From: an uncultured Rhodocyclaceae bacterium
GTDB taxonomy: Bacteria > Pseudomonadota > Gammaproteobacteria > Burkholderiales > Rhodocyclaceae
NCBI GenBank assembly: GCA_903930805.1
Contig: CAIYZZ010000414.1
Coordinates: 1-11,058 of the forward strand
Reading direction: 5' to 3'
DNA length: 11,058 nucleotides
The position numbers were made by a program, and so were the translations under genes. Position 1 is the first letter of the stretch, and every line of letters starts with the position of its first letter. This document shows positions 1-7,416 of this stretch, piece by piece. The notes below the pieces were generated by a model. That model was given only the letters and a program-made list of their open reading frames with translations. It was not told the origin of the DNA and searched no databases.

Positions 1-16
1 ACATTTACCGCAACAA

Positions 17-25
17 AAGGAGAGG
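17..25 (+). promoter_or_regulatory. Shine-Dalgarno sequence of ftsZ
   Basis: AAGGAGAGG is a near-ideal anti-16S match ending five bases before the ATG at 31. It fixes the ftsZ start and fits the high translation rate expected of this abundant protein. The only 30 bases upstream of the gene hold no recognisable promoter, so transcription probably comes from further left. Confidence 0.85.
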
Positions 26-30
26 CGAAA

Positions 31-1230
31 ATGTTCGAAATCATCGATAGGGATCCCAACGCCACCATCATCAAGGTGGTCGGTGTCGGCGGCGCCGGCG
101 GCAATGCCGTCGAACACATGATCAAGGAAGGTGTCGGCGGCGTGGAGTTCATCTGCTGCAATACTGATGCCCAGGCACTCAAGCAGTCTTCAGCCGGCGT
201 CAAGCTGCAACTCGGCCCCGGCTTGGGTGCGGGTGGCAAGCCTGAGCGGGCGCGCGAACACGCACAAGGCGAGCGCGAGAAAATCGCCGCGGCCCTCACG
301 GGGGCGCACATGTGTTTCATCACCGCCGGCATGGGCGGCGGCACCGGCACGGGTGCGGCACCCGTCATCGCGGCAGTAGCGCGCGAATTGGGCATTCTGA
401 CAGTGGCCGTAGTGACCAAGCCCTTCGTCTTCGAGGGTCGTCGCAGCAAGCTGGCCGAAGAAGGGTTGGCAGAACTGCAACAACATGTCGACTCGCTGAT
501 CGTCATCCTCAACGAAAAGTTGATGGACGTGCTGGGCGAGGATGTCGCCATGCTTGAAGCCTTCAGGGCCGCCGACAACGTGCTTAAAAACGCCGTCGGT
601 GGCATTGCCGAGATCATCAACGTGCCCGGTTTGGTGAACGTCGACTTCGAGGACGTGCGCACCGTCATGGGTGAAATGGGCAAGGCGATGATGGGCTCGG
701 CCAGCGCCGCCGGCGTCGACCGCGCCCGCATCGCCGCCGAGGCTGCCGTTGCGAGCCCGCTGCTCGAAGGCATCGAACTGTCGGGCGCGAAGGGCGTATT
801 GGTGAACATCACTGCCAGCAGCGCACTCGGCCTGCGGGAATACCAGGAAGTCATGGCCGCCATCAGCAACTACACGGCACCTGACGCCACCGTCATCTGC
901 GGTGCGGTGTTCGACGATACGATGGAAGATCAGCTACGCGTGACGGTAGTTGCCACCGGCCTCGGATCGGCCGCAATGGCACGACGCAAGCCGGAACCCA
1001 AACTGGTTTACGGCGAAGGTGCTGGCCTGCGCACCGGTACCGATAACCTGCCGCTCGGCATGGGCATGTCTTCTGCAACGGCAGGCACTGGGGTCACTAC
1101 CGGAAGCATCGACGACTTCTTCACGCCGACACCACGCGGCGGTGCGCGCGACAGCCGCGCCCAGGCGATGTCGGATACTGGCATGGACAAGTACGACATT
1201 CCGGCATTCCTGCGCAAGCAGGCGGACTGA
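31..1230 (+). CDS. ftsZ: Cell division protein FtsZ
   Basis: FtsZ is the tubulin-like GTPase that polymerises into the cytoplasmic Z ring and recruits the division machinery. The 399-residue protein is full length. Visible marks are the nucleotide-binding glycine loop GVGGAGGNAV (about 18-27), NTDAQAL (44-50), the tubulin/FtsZ signature GGGTGTG (102-108), FEGRR (134-138), and the T7 synergy loop NVDFEDV (203-209), whose aspartates catalyse GTP hydrolysis across the subunit interface. A variable linker (about 318-386) leads to the conserved C-terminal peptide DIPAFLRKQAD (389-399), which binds FtsA and ZipA-type partners. The segment before GLGAG is about four residues shorter than in E. coli, and the linker contains LRTGTDN; both resemble Burkholderia FtsZ as recalled. 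The start is set by a strong ribosome binding site. The gene downstream is convergent rsmA, not lpxC, which commonly follows ftsZ. Confidence 0.98.
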   Translation: MFEIIDRDPNATIIKVVGVGGAGGNAVEHMIKEGVGGVEFICCNTDAQALKQSSAGVKLQLGPGLGAGGKPERAREHAQGEREKIAAALTGAHMCFITAGMGGGTGTGAAPVIAAVARELGILTVAVVTKPFVFEGRRSKLAEEGLAELQQHVDSLIVILNEKLMDVLGEDVAMLEAFRAADNVLKNAVGGIAEIINVPGLVNVDFEDVRTVMGEMGKAMMGSASAAGVDRARIAAEAAVASPLLEGIELSGAKGVLVNITASSALGLREYQEVMAAISNYTAPDATVICGAVFDDTMEDQLRVTVVATGLGSAAMARRKPEPKLVYGEGAGLRTGTDNLPLGMGMSSATAGTGVTTGSIDDFFTPTPRGGARDSRAQAMSDTGMDKYDIPAFLRKQAD

Positions 1231-1255
1231 GTCCTACGTAACATCAAGTAGGGAT

Positions 1256-1295
1256 GACACCCGGGGAATCGCCTCCCCCGGGTGTCGTTATTTTC
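1256..1295 (+). terminator. Rho-independent terminator of ftsZ
   Basis: An 11-bp perfect GC-rich stem (GACACCCGGGG at 1256-1266 against CCCCGGGTGTC at 1276-1286) with a 9-base loop is followed by the T-rich stretch TTATTTTC at 1288-1295. It starts 25 bases after the ftsZ stop. The T-tract lies on the + side, so it is a canonical terminator for ftsZ. The hairpin also begins one base past the rsmA stop on the opposite strand. It may stop or stabilise that transcript too, but no U-tract follows it in that direction. The 57 bases between the two genes hold nothing else. Confidence 0.85.
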
Positions 1296-2103
1296 TGGCC
1301 TGCGCGGCCAACGCATTGGCCAAGCGCACGTAATCGCCGACCGCCAGCGTTTCGGCACGTGCCGTCGGAACAATCCCCTCGGCTTCAAGCATGGCTTCTC
1401 CACCAAATTCCTTGAGCGTGTTGCGCAGCATCTTGCGCCGCTGACCGAAGGCCGCAGCGACCAGTCGAGCAAATAGCACGGGGTCATCCGCCGTCCCGCC
1501 AGCGCCGACTTTTTTAGGGATCAGGCGTACCACGGCCGAATCGACCTTCGGCACCGGATTGAACGACCCCGGCGGCACGATGAACAGACGCTCCATGAAG
1601 TAGCGATACTGCAGCATCACCGACAAGCGACCATAGTCGCCCGTGCCGGGGTCTGCGACCATGCGATCGACGACTTCCTTTTGCAGCATGAAGTGCATCT
1701 CGCTAACCTGACTGGCGTATTCGGCCAGATGAAACAGCAGAGGGCTGGAAATGTTGTAGGGCAGATTGCCGAGGATCTTGAGCGGCCCGGATTCCTTGAG
1801 TGTGCCGAAATCATATTTCAGCGCGTCGCCAGCATGAATCGACAACCGTTCGGGCGGATAGCGCTGGCGCAATCGCTCGATCAGGTCGCGGTCGATCTCG
1901 ACGACATGCAGATGTTCAAGGCGCTCGAGCAATGGCTCGGTAAGTGCGCCCAGGCCAGGGCCAATTTCCACGACCGTGTCGCCCGCGCGTGGTGCCACGG
2001 CATCGACGATCTTGCGAATGATGCTGGGAGAGACGAGGAAGTTCTGGCCGAAGCGCTTGCGCGGTCGGTGGCCTGGATGTCCATCTTCCTGCCGCTCGTT
2101 CAT
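1288..2103 (-). CDS. rsmA: 16S rRNA (adenine1518/1519-N6)-dimethyltransferase RsmA (KsgA)
   Basis: RsmA transfers four methyl groups from S-adenosylmethionine to two adjacent adenines in the helix 45 loop of 16S rRNA, a late checkpoint of 30S assembly; loss gives kasugamycin resistance. The protein has 271 residues, a normal length. In order it shows KRFGQNFL (16-23), the SAM motif I EIGPGLG (46-52), the acidic E69-D71 cluster that binds the ribose, GDAL (92-95), the catalytic motif IV NLPY (113-116), and the C-terminal rRNA adenine dimethylase part with [16 protein letters not shown] (177-192) and [12 protein letters not shown] (219-230). It is last in the lptD-surA-pdxA-rsmA operon. Its ATG overlaps the pdxA stop as ATGA, so translation is probably coupled. 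In E. coli apaG and apaH follow; here the operon ends at the convergent ftsZ terminator. Confidence 0.97.
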   Translation of the reverse strand: MNERQEDGHPGHRPRKRFGQNFLVSPSIIRKIVDAVAPRAGDTVVEIGPGLGALTEPLLERLEHLHVVEIDRDLIERLRQRYPPERLSIHAGDALKYDFGTLKESGPLKILGNLPYNISSPLLFHLAEYASQVSEMHFMLQKEVVDRMVADPGTGDYGRLSVMLQYRYFMERLFIVPPGSFNPVPKVDSAVVRLIPKKVGAGGTADDPVLFARLVAAAFGQRRKMLRNTLKEFGGEAMLEAEGIVPTARAETLAVGDYVRLANALAAQARK

Positions 2104-3074
2104 GCCGTGCGTGAGCGCCTGCGCTGCGCCATGTCGATGGCGGCCTCTACTGCGGAGAACAGGCTGATCGGTGAGGCCTCGCCGGTACCGGCTAGATCCA
2201 GGGCGGTACCATGATCTACCGACGTCCGGATGATCGGCAAACCTAGCGTGACGTTGATACCCTCGTCGAAAGCAGCGTATTTCAGCACCGCCAAGCCCTG
2301 ATCGTGATACATCGCCAGCTGGGCATGCGAACCGGCCAGCACATTCTGGGTAAACATCGTGTCCGCCGGGAGCGGGCCAATCAGGTTCATGCCCTCGGCT
2401 CTAAGTTTCTCCAGCACCGGCGTGATCACCTCAATCTCCTCGTGCCCCATGTGGCCGCCCTCTCCCGCGTGAGGATTAAGCCCGGCAACCAGAATGCGCG
2501 GATTGGCAAAACCGAATTTTTCGCGCAGATCGGTATGCAGAATGCGCAGCGTCGTTTCCAGTTCCGCCGGTGTGATGGCGGCCGAAACATCTTTCAATGG
2601 CAGATGGGTCGTCGCCAAAGCAACACGTAATTCAGCGCCGGCAAGCATCATCACCACACGTGGAGTATTGGTTTTGTCGGCCAGATATTCAGTATGCCCG
2701 GTGAAAGGTATGCCAGCATCGTTGATGATGCCCTTATGCACCGGTGCAGTCACCATGGCGGCGAATTCGCCGGATTGGCAACCCGCCAGCGCCCGATCAA
2801 GCAGTGCGAGCACGTAGCCGGCATTGGCCGCGTCGAGTTTACCCGGCTGACTTGGTGCCGCAAGCGGGATATGGAGGATATCAAGTCCTGCGCTATTACG
2901 GCCGCACTGCTGCGCACGGGCTTCGATCAGCTCTCGATCGCCCAGTACCACGATGTGTGCAGGAAAGTTACGCTCCACCAGCGCCAGACAAATCTCCGGC
3001 CCGATACCTGCGGGCTCGCCCGACGTTACTGCAATGACGTAAGGATCAGCGATCTTCAAGCCGATACTCGACAT
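2100..3074 (-). CDS. pdxA: 4-hydroxythreonine-4-phosphate dehydrogenase PdxA
   Basis: PdxA oxidises 4-phosphohydroxy-L-threonine with NAD(P); spontaneous decarboxylation gives 3-amino-1-hydroxyacetone 1-phosphate, which PdxJ joins with deoxyxylulose 5-phosphate to make pyridoxine phosphate (vitamin B6). From the ATG at 3074 the protein has 324 residues, typical of the family. It shows [11 protein letters not shown] (17-27), TAPVHKG (109-115), substrate-binding GHTEY (126-130), and three histidines matching the metal ligands of E. coli PdxA: H157 in TTHLPLK, H202 in NPHAGEGG and H257 in YHDQG. The reading frame stays open to 3185, but the extra residues (MPRLVTSAS...) are surA read out of frame and lack family similarity. 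The chosen ATG lies inside surA (29-bp overlap). A TTG at 3059, preceded by GAG at about 7 bases, is an alternative start. Confidence 0.95.
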   Translation of the reverse strand: MSSIGLKIADPYVIAVTSGEPAGIGPEICLALVERNFPAHIVVLGDRELIEARAQQCGRNSAGLDILHIPLAAPSQPGKLDAANAGYVLALLDRALAGCQSGEFAAMVTAPVHKGIINDAGIPFTGHTEYLADKTNTPRVVMMLAGAELRVALATTHLPLKDVSAAITPAELETTLRILHTDLREKFGFANPRILVAGLNPHAGEGGHMGHEEIEVITPVLEKLRAEGMNLIGPLPADTMFTQNVLAGSHAQLAMYHDQGLAVLKYAAFDEGINVTLGLPIIRTSVDHGTALDLAGTGEASPISLFSAVEAAIDMAQRRRSRTA

Positions 3075-4341
3075 AGGCACGGTCGCGCATCTGCCTGAGC
3101 CAGTCTTCGTAAGCCTCGTCGGACTTGCGTTCGCGCAGCGCCTGGCGCGCCAGGAGGCGCTTGCGCTCGTCACCAGCCTCGGCATTCTTGCGCTCCTGCA
3201 CCTGGATCAGGTGCCAACCGAAGGGCGACTGGATCGGCTTGCTGATTTCGCCAATCTTCAGGGCATCCATGGCGCGTTCGAAGTCGGGTACGGTATCGCC
3301 CTGATAGAGCCAGCCCAGATCGCCCCCCTTGGCTGCTGACAGATCGTTGGAGTAAAGGCGCGCCAGCTCGGCAAAATCGGCATTATTGTCGAGGCGCTCC
3401 TTCAGCCCGGTCATCTTGTGTTGCGCTTCATCTGAAGACACCAGTTCATTCACCTTGATCAGGATGTGGCGCGCGCGCGTCTGGCTAATCGTGCCAGCAA
3501 CAGCGCTGCCGCCGCGCCGTTCGATGAGCTTGATGATGTGAAAGCCCGCCGGGCTTCTGAGAATACTGCTCACCCCACCCGGATTCAGGCTGACGGCGGC
3601 TTCGGCATATAGCGGCGGCAGTCGATCCAGCGGACGCGGTTCGATCATGCCACCGGACATGGCATCGGGCGCCTCGGAAAAGCTCGCCGCCACCTGGCCG
3701 AAATCCTGGCCGCTCTTGATACGTGCCAGCGCTTCTTCGGCGCGCGCGCGCAACTGCCCCAACCTGACAGGATCGGCCTGTTCTGGCACGCGCACAATGA
3801 TGTGACTGAGAGCCACCAGCGCCGCTTGATTGGCCAACTGGGGGTTGGCAAGATAGTTGTCGATCTCGCCGTCGGAAATGACGATACGACTTTCAACCTC
3901 GCGCTCGCGCAGGCGGGAAATCGTCATCTCATCGCGGATCTCTTCGCGGAAGCGCCGCCAGTCGATGCCATCCTTCTCAAGGGCGAGACGAAAATCAGCC
4001 AGTGGCATACGGTTGTTTTCCGCAATGCGACGCAACGCGACATCAAGCTCGGCGTCCGGGATGCGCAAGCCGACCTCTTTCGCAAACTGCATCTGCACAC
4101 GATCGACGATCAAGCGATCGAGCAACTGTTTTTCCAGCACCTCGCGCGGTGGCAATGGCGTACCACGCTGGCGCAACTGGCGCTCAACGGTCGCCATGCG
4201 ATCACGCAATTCATGCAACGTGATCGCCTCATCGTTGACAACAGCCACCACGCGGTCGATAACGATGGGCTGGCGCGGCTGTGCTATTGTCACCGACGGC
4301 AATAGCACGTACAACAACGCGATAAATAAAGTGTATTTCAT
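3046..4341 (-). CDS. surA: Periplasmic chaperone / peptidyl-prolyl isomerase SurA
   Basis: SurA escorts unfolded outer-membrane beta-barrel proteins across the periplasm to the BAM complex; LptD is one of its best-known clients. The 431-residue protein starts with a short signal peptide ([20 protein letters not shown], cleavage likely near 20-21). The SurA N-terminal chaperone domain follows (about 24-170; note [11 protein letters not shown], residues 31-41). Next come two parvulin domains, about 175-275 (SHIIVRV ... [12 protein letters not shown]) and 286-384 (ARHILIKV ... [17 protein letters not shown] ... [12 protein letters not shown]), then a C-terminal helix that packs on the N-domain. 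The second parvulin copy keeps the fuller consensus and is the likelier active isomerase. The gene starts 12 bp after the lptD stop with only a weak GAG upstream. Its 3' end overlaps pdxA. Confidence 0.97.
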   Translation of the reverse strand: MKYTLFIALLYVLLPSVTIAQPRQPIVIDRVVAVVNDEAITLHELRDRMATVERQLRQRGTPLPPREVLEKQLLDRLIVDRVQMQFAKEVGLRIPDAELDVALRRIAENNRMPLADFRLALEKDGIDWRRFREEIRDEMTISRLREREVESRIVISDGEIDNYLANPQLANQAALVALSHIIVRVPEQADPVRLGQLRARAEEALARIKSGQDFGQVAASFSEAPDAMSGGMIEPRPLDRLPPLYAEAAVSLNPGGVSSILRSPAGFHIIKLIERRGGSAVAGTISQTRARHILIKVNELVSSDEAQHKMTGLKERLDNNADFAELARLYSNDLSAAKGGDLGWLYQGDTVPDFERAMDALKIGEISKPIQSPFGWHLIQVQERKNAEAGDERKRLLARQALRERKSDEAYEDWLRQMRDRAYVEYRLEDR

Positions 4342-4353
4342 GGTCTCGGAAAA

Positions 4354-7332
4354 TTATTGCGCACCGAATACCGGGTCGGCAGTCGGCTGGTTGATGATGC
4401 CGTATCCCGGCACATTGCGTCTGAGAATTTCCAGCGGGTTGGAACCAATCTTCGTGAAATCGTTCAACTCGAGCTGGAAGAAGAGTGCGCTGGTTGGCTT
4501 GTCGATGATCGTGGCTAGGCGCTGCACAACGACACGCCCGATCCAGCAACCCGCATCGTATTCGAGACCGCCGATAATCTCGATGGCGCGCCCCTCCTTG
4601 AGCGAGTAGTTGTAGCGGCCTACGGCATGCCAACCACCGAACAGTGGCCATTGGGCCGACATGTCTATTTGCTCAAGCGAGGTACGGTCATAACGGTAGC
4701 CGGCGTTGAAAACCTTGTCGGATTCCGGGCGATAACGACCACCCAACACAAACCGTTCAGTCAGGTTGTCACGCGGGTTGTATTGCCAGGCAAAATCCGC
4801 GTAGGTCTTCGGCAACACCTGGCCCGTCAGGGCGGCCAGGATGTCCGCATAGCGCTCGGTGCGTATTTTTTCTGCTGACACACCCGGCGAAGCTGGCAAG
4901 AAGACGCTGTCACTCTGAACCCTGAAGTAATGACGGGTACCCAGCGTGGCGTGCAGCAACTCGGCGCCACTCACCGAATCGAGCAGGCGTGACGTCACTG
5001 CCAGGGTCAGCTGATTGGCATCGCCGATGCGGTCGCCGCCAGCATAGCGATTTTCACTAAACATCTGGGCGTAGTTGAAGCCCGCGACACCGGTATCGAA
5101 GATAGGAATATTCTTCTGGTCTCGCACAGGGACATACAGATAGAAGGCGCGCGGCTCAAGGGTCTGTACCAGCGGCCGGCCGCCGAACAAATCGGTATCG
5201 CGCTCCATGACAAACCCGCCGTCAGCGCTAAAGATCGGTACTGCACGGCTTTGACTGGCGGGCACATCCTTCCATTCGACTGCGCCGGGTCGATCCTGTC
5301 CATCAAGTTGATAGTATGTAGAGTGAATACCAATCTTCGGCGTGAGCGAGAACGCACCCATCGCAAGTGGCAGGGATAGCTGGGGATAGAGCGTGGTACG
5401 CTTACCCAGCAGATAGGTGGGATGATCGAAACTGACATATTCCGCATTCGCAGTGAAGGCCAAACCTGCCGGTAGATCGTAGCGGAAAGCGGTACCGGTC
5501 AGCTGAGGCAAGCGCTGGTATGGCTTCGGCAAGTCCTGAAGGTTCTGGATATTCTGCAGAGTCTGATAAGTCTGCACATTCAACGAAGCAGAGTACCAAG
5601 GACCTCCATAAGTCAGCACACCCTGACGTAGCAGGTTGCCCTGCGATATGGTGGCGATACGCGTCGACAAGTCGCTGAAATATTCACTATCGGAGACACC
5701 GTTGAGGTTCAGCGAGCCCGAGAAGCCATAGCCAAAATTCTGGCTATGCATGATGGAATAACCATAACGGTCGCGGTTGGCCAGTTTGTCGCTAGGCAAG
5801 TACTCGAGGCGTATTTGTCCTTTGTCATCGGGTGCCCCTGGGTGAGGATTCTGGTTGAAAGAATCATTCACGAGATAGCGAAATTCAGTATTGACCTGAA
5901 CGCCACGCTTCGACATGACGCGCGGCGTGATGGTCGCATCCATGTTGGGAGCAATATTCCAGTACCACGGTGTTGCGACTTCAAAACCACTCGTACTGGA
6001 GTTGCCGATCGTTGGGGTGAGTAAGCCGCTTTTCCGTTGATTATTGAGCGCGAAATTCATCCACGGTGAATACAGGATGGGCACGCCCTGGAACTTGATG
6101 AGGGCATTTTGGGCAGTGCCGACTTCGCCGCTGTAATCGAGATCGAGTTCGCTGACACTCATTTCCCAGTCGCGTCGCCCCGGCGCGCAGGTGCTGTAGG
6201 TGGCATTCTCCAGATGATATTGATCTTCCCCGCGGAATTCCAGGTGCGTTGCCGCTCCACTCCCCGTCACAGGGGGTGGAAGCAACATGCGCCCGGTTGT
6301 CGCGAGCGCTTTGCCCTTCGGTGTGGCAGCCGGCAACCCCGACATGGTGAGCGCTGCTTCAGGTACTGCGGCGGGCTGCTTTCTGATTGTGTAGGCGGGG
6401 GTTTCAAATTCACCCGTGCTTTCTTCCATGCGCATTCGCATGCGCGGGCCGGTGATAACGGAGTCTGGCGAAGTCAGTTGCACGTTGCCGATCGCCTCCA
6501 CCTCGTCATCAGCCTGCCGATAGATGATGCGGTCGGCCAACAGGGTATCACCGGCGCGTTCCAGGAAGGCATCGCCCGTGGCGATAACCTCGACCTCATT
6601 GAGCCCGGTAATGTGCTTGGCCGTGACATAGGTTGGCGCGGATGCCTTGTCGGTCGCAGAGAAAGGCGTGGTGGCAGGATGCGGAATGGCGCCGGCGGCA
6701 ACATGGGCGGAATAAAGTGGTGGGAGTGCAGGACGCTCAGCCACTTCCGGCGGCTGTGTTTCAGCCGACACCGGCGCTGCATTTTTCTGGGCCAATGCGG
6801 TACCGCCCAACAGCGCAGGATCGACACGCAACGGGGGCAGATTTTGTGCGGTTTTGGTTGGACTGCTGGCCACGGCAGCAGCGAGGGGGGCAGGTGCGGT
6901 GGCAAGCACCGGGCGCACCGATACCGGTGCGGGAGTCGCTGCAACCGGTGCCGGTTTTTCCGCTACGGGCCTGGCCGGTGCAATCGCAGGAACGGGGACG
7001 GACGGTGACTTCTGAGCCGCAGCAACGGACAGTTCACGCGCCTCAGGGGGCGGCACTACCGGAGTGACTTCTGCGGTGCTGCGCGGTGAAGCGGTCTGGG
7101 TGGGCTGGGTGGGCTGGGATGCCTGTTCCTGAACTGAAGGCGCCGATTTTGACGGTGCTGGCGCAGCTACTGGAACAGGTGCTGTTACCGGCTTCAGGGG
7201 CGCACCGCCGAGCAAACCGGGGTCGACCCGCAAAGGTGGCAGATCATCGGCGGCAACGACCACGCCGCTGGCGCTTGCAAGCGCCAGCCAGCTTATCGTT
7301 ACAATCACCCGCCAAAACCATGCCAAAGACAT
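4354..7332 (-). CDS. lptD: LPS-assembly protein LptD with long Pro/Ala-rich N-terminal extension
   Basis: LptD is the outer-membrane barrel that, plugged by LptE, inserts lipopolysaccharide into the outer leaflet. The protein has 992 residues, well above the roughly 780 of E. coli. A signal peptide (1-27, ending VVVA) is followed by a low-complexity Pro/Ala/Val region (about 31-232), an LptA-like beta-jellyroll domain (about 233-340, with ADRIIY, EAIGNVQL) and a beta-barrel (about 390-980). PILYSPWMNFALNNQRKSG (418-436) and SKRGVQVNTEFRYL (474-487) are typical barrel-domain LptD sequence. Only two cysteines occur, C382 and C929, placed for one long-range disulfide. The excess length lies in the extension, which carries LPPLRVDP twice. 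The ATG at 7332 immediately precedes the signal peptide, with AGGA 11 bases upstream. The frame is open far upstream, and an ATG at 7407 would give an implausibly long leader. Confidence 0.95.
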   Translation of the reverse strand: MSLAWFWRVIVTISWLALASASGVVVAADDLPPLRVDPGLLGGAPLKPVTAPVPVAAPAPSKSAPSVQEQASQPTQPTQTASPRSTAEVTPVVPPPEARELSVAAAQKSPSVPVPAIAPARPVAEKPAPVAATPAPVSVRPVLATAPAPLAAAVASSPTKTAQNLPPLRVDPALLGGTALAQKNAAPVSAETQPPEVAERPALPPLYSAHVAAGAIPHPATTPFSATDKASAPTYVTAKHITGLNEVEVIATGDAFLERAGDTLLADRIIYRQADDEVEAIGNVQLTSPDSVITGPRMRMRMEESTGEFETPAYTIRKQPAAVPEAALTMSGLPAATPKGKALATTGRMLLPPPVTGSGAATHLEFRGEDQYHLENATYSTCAPGRRDWEMSVSELDLDYSGEVGTAQNALIKFQGVPILYSPWMNFALNNQRKSGLLTPTIGNSSTSGFEVATPWYWNIAPNMDATITPRVMSKRGVQVNTEFRYLVNDSFNQNPHPGAPDDKGQIRLEYLPSDKLANRDRYGYSIMHSQNFGYGFSGSLNLNGVSDSEYFSDLSTRIATISQGNLLRQGVLTYGGPWYSASLNVQTYQTLQNIQNLQDLPKPYQRLPQLTGTAFRYDLPAGLAFTANAEYVSFDHPTYLLGKRTTLYPQLSLPLAMGAFSLTPKIGIHSTYYQLDGQDRPGAVEWKDVPASQSRAVPIFSADGGFVMERDTDLFGGRPLVQTLEPRAFYLYVPVRDQKNIPIFDTGVAGFNYAQMFSENRYAGGDRIGDANQLTLAVTSRLLDSVSGAELLHATLGTRHYFRVQSDSVFLPASPGVSAEKIRTERYADILAALTGQVLPKTYADFAWQYNPRDNLTERFVLGGRYRPESDKVFNAGYRYDRTSLEQIDMSAQWPLFGGWHAVGRYNYSLKEGRAIEIIGGLEYDAGCWIGRVVVQRLATIIDKPTSALFFQLELNDFTKIGSNPLEILRRNVPGYGIINQPTADPVFGAQ
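6802..6840 (-). repeat. LPPLRVDP motif, copy 2, in LptD
   Basis: Codons 165-177 encode LPPLRVDPALLGG, differing from copy 1 only by Ala for Gly at position 9. It sits after the Pro/Ala-rich spacer. A shorter echo, ALPPLYSA, occurs at residues 202-209. Confidence 0.8.
7096..7118 (+). repeat. Tandem G-run repeat with G-quadruplex potential inside lptD
   Basis: Five GGG runs lie at 7098-7100, 7102-7104, 7107-7109, 7111-7113 and 7116-7118, separated by loops of 1, 2, 1 and 2 bases. The unit CTGGGTGGG occurs twice, plus a partial third. This satisfies the usual four-run, short-loop G-quadruplex pattern. The G-rich strand is the template strand of lptD; the coding strand reads as a Gln-Pro-Thr repeat at about residues 72-80. 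Confidence 0.75.
7204..7242 (-). repeat. LPPLRVDP motif, copy 1, in LptD
   Basis: Codons 31-43 encode LPPLRVDPGLLGG directly after the signal peptide. Copy 2 lies 134 codons on. The two DNA copies differ mostly at third positions, so the match is kept at protein level. Confidence 0.8.
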
Positions 7333-7416
7333 TATAGTCGCTGTTCCTGCCTGTCCTGTGCGCCCGAGCACCGGATAAGCCAATGATAGAATTCGCGATT
7401 CTATCATTTGAACGGA
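7333..7416. promoter_or_regulatory. Divergent control region between lptD and amgK
   Basis: These 84 bases separate two divergent operons and must hold both promoters unless one start lies within a gene. For lptD (minus strand) the best candidate is TTCAAA (7413-7408) and TATCAT (7388-7383) with an 18-base gap: four of six and five of six matches to the sigma-70 boxes. The -10 box coincides with one arm of the palindrome. For amgK, TAGAAT (7387-7392) and TATCAT (7402-7407) look like -10 boxes, but no good -35 stands at the right distance. Promoter assignment is tentative. Confidence 0.4.
7383..7407. repeat. Perfect inverted repeat, possible operator
   Basis: ATGATAGAAT (7383-7392) and its exact reverse complement ATTCTATCAT (7398-7407) flank the 5-base centre TCGCG. 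The arms are AT-rich in a GC-rich region. Centre-to-centre spacing of the arms is 15 bp. It sits between the divergent starts and overlaps candidate -10 boxes on both strands, as expected of a dimeric repressor site. It could also simply be two mirror-image -10 elements. I recognise no known operator consensus. It lacks a GC-rich stem and U-tract, so it is not a terminator. Confidence 0.6.

Noticed and set aside
150..460. Shortened loops in FtsZ (before GLGAG and after FEGRR)
   Set aside because: Compared from memory with Burkholderia and Neisseria FtsZ, both loop lengths occur in Betaproteobacteria. Nucleotide-binding and T7 loop residues are intact, so there is no sign of a defective paralogue.
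3469..3752. Two alternating GC tracts in surA (3469-3480 and 3740-3751) with Z-DNA potential
   Set aside because: Both are explained by Arg-Ala codons in conserved parts of SurA in a GC-rich genome; nothing suggests a separate role.
6109..7008. 299-codon open frame on the + strand, antisense to lptD
   Set aside because: It has no ribosome binding site or recognisable domain, and its composition is rich in Arg, Gly, His and Cys, as expected from reading the complement of GC-rich Pro/Ala codons. lptD is clearly the real gene here.
7330..7338. Perfect TATAAT on the minus strand overlapping the lptD ATG
   Set aside because: As a promoter it would start transcription inside lptD, and the hexamer at the proper -35 distance (ACAGGA) is a poor match. 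It is probably chance.
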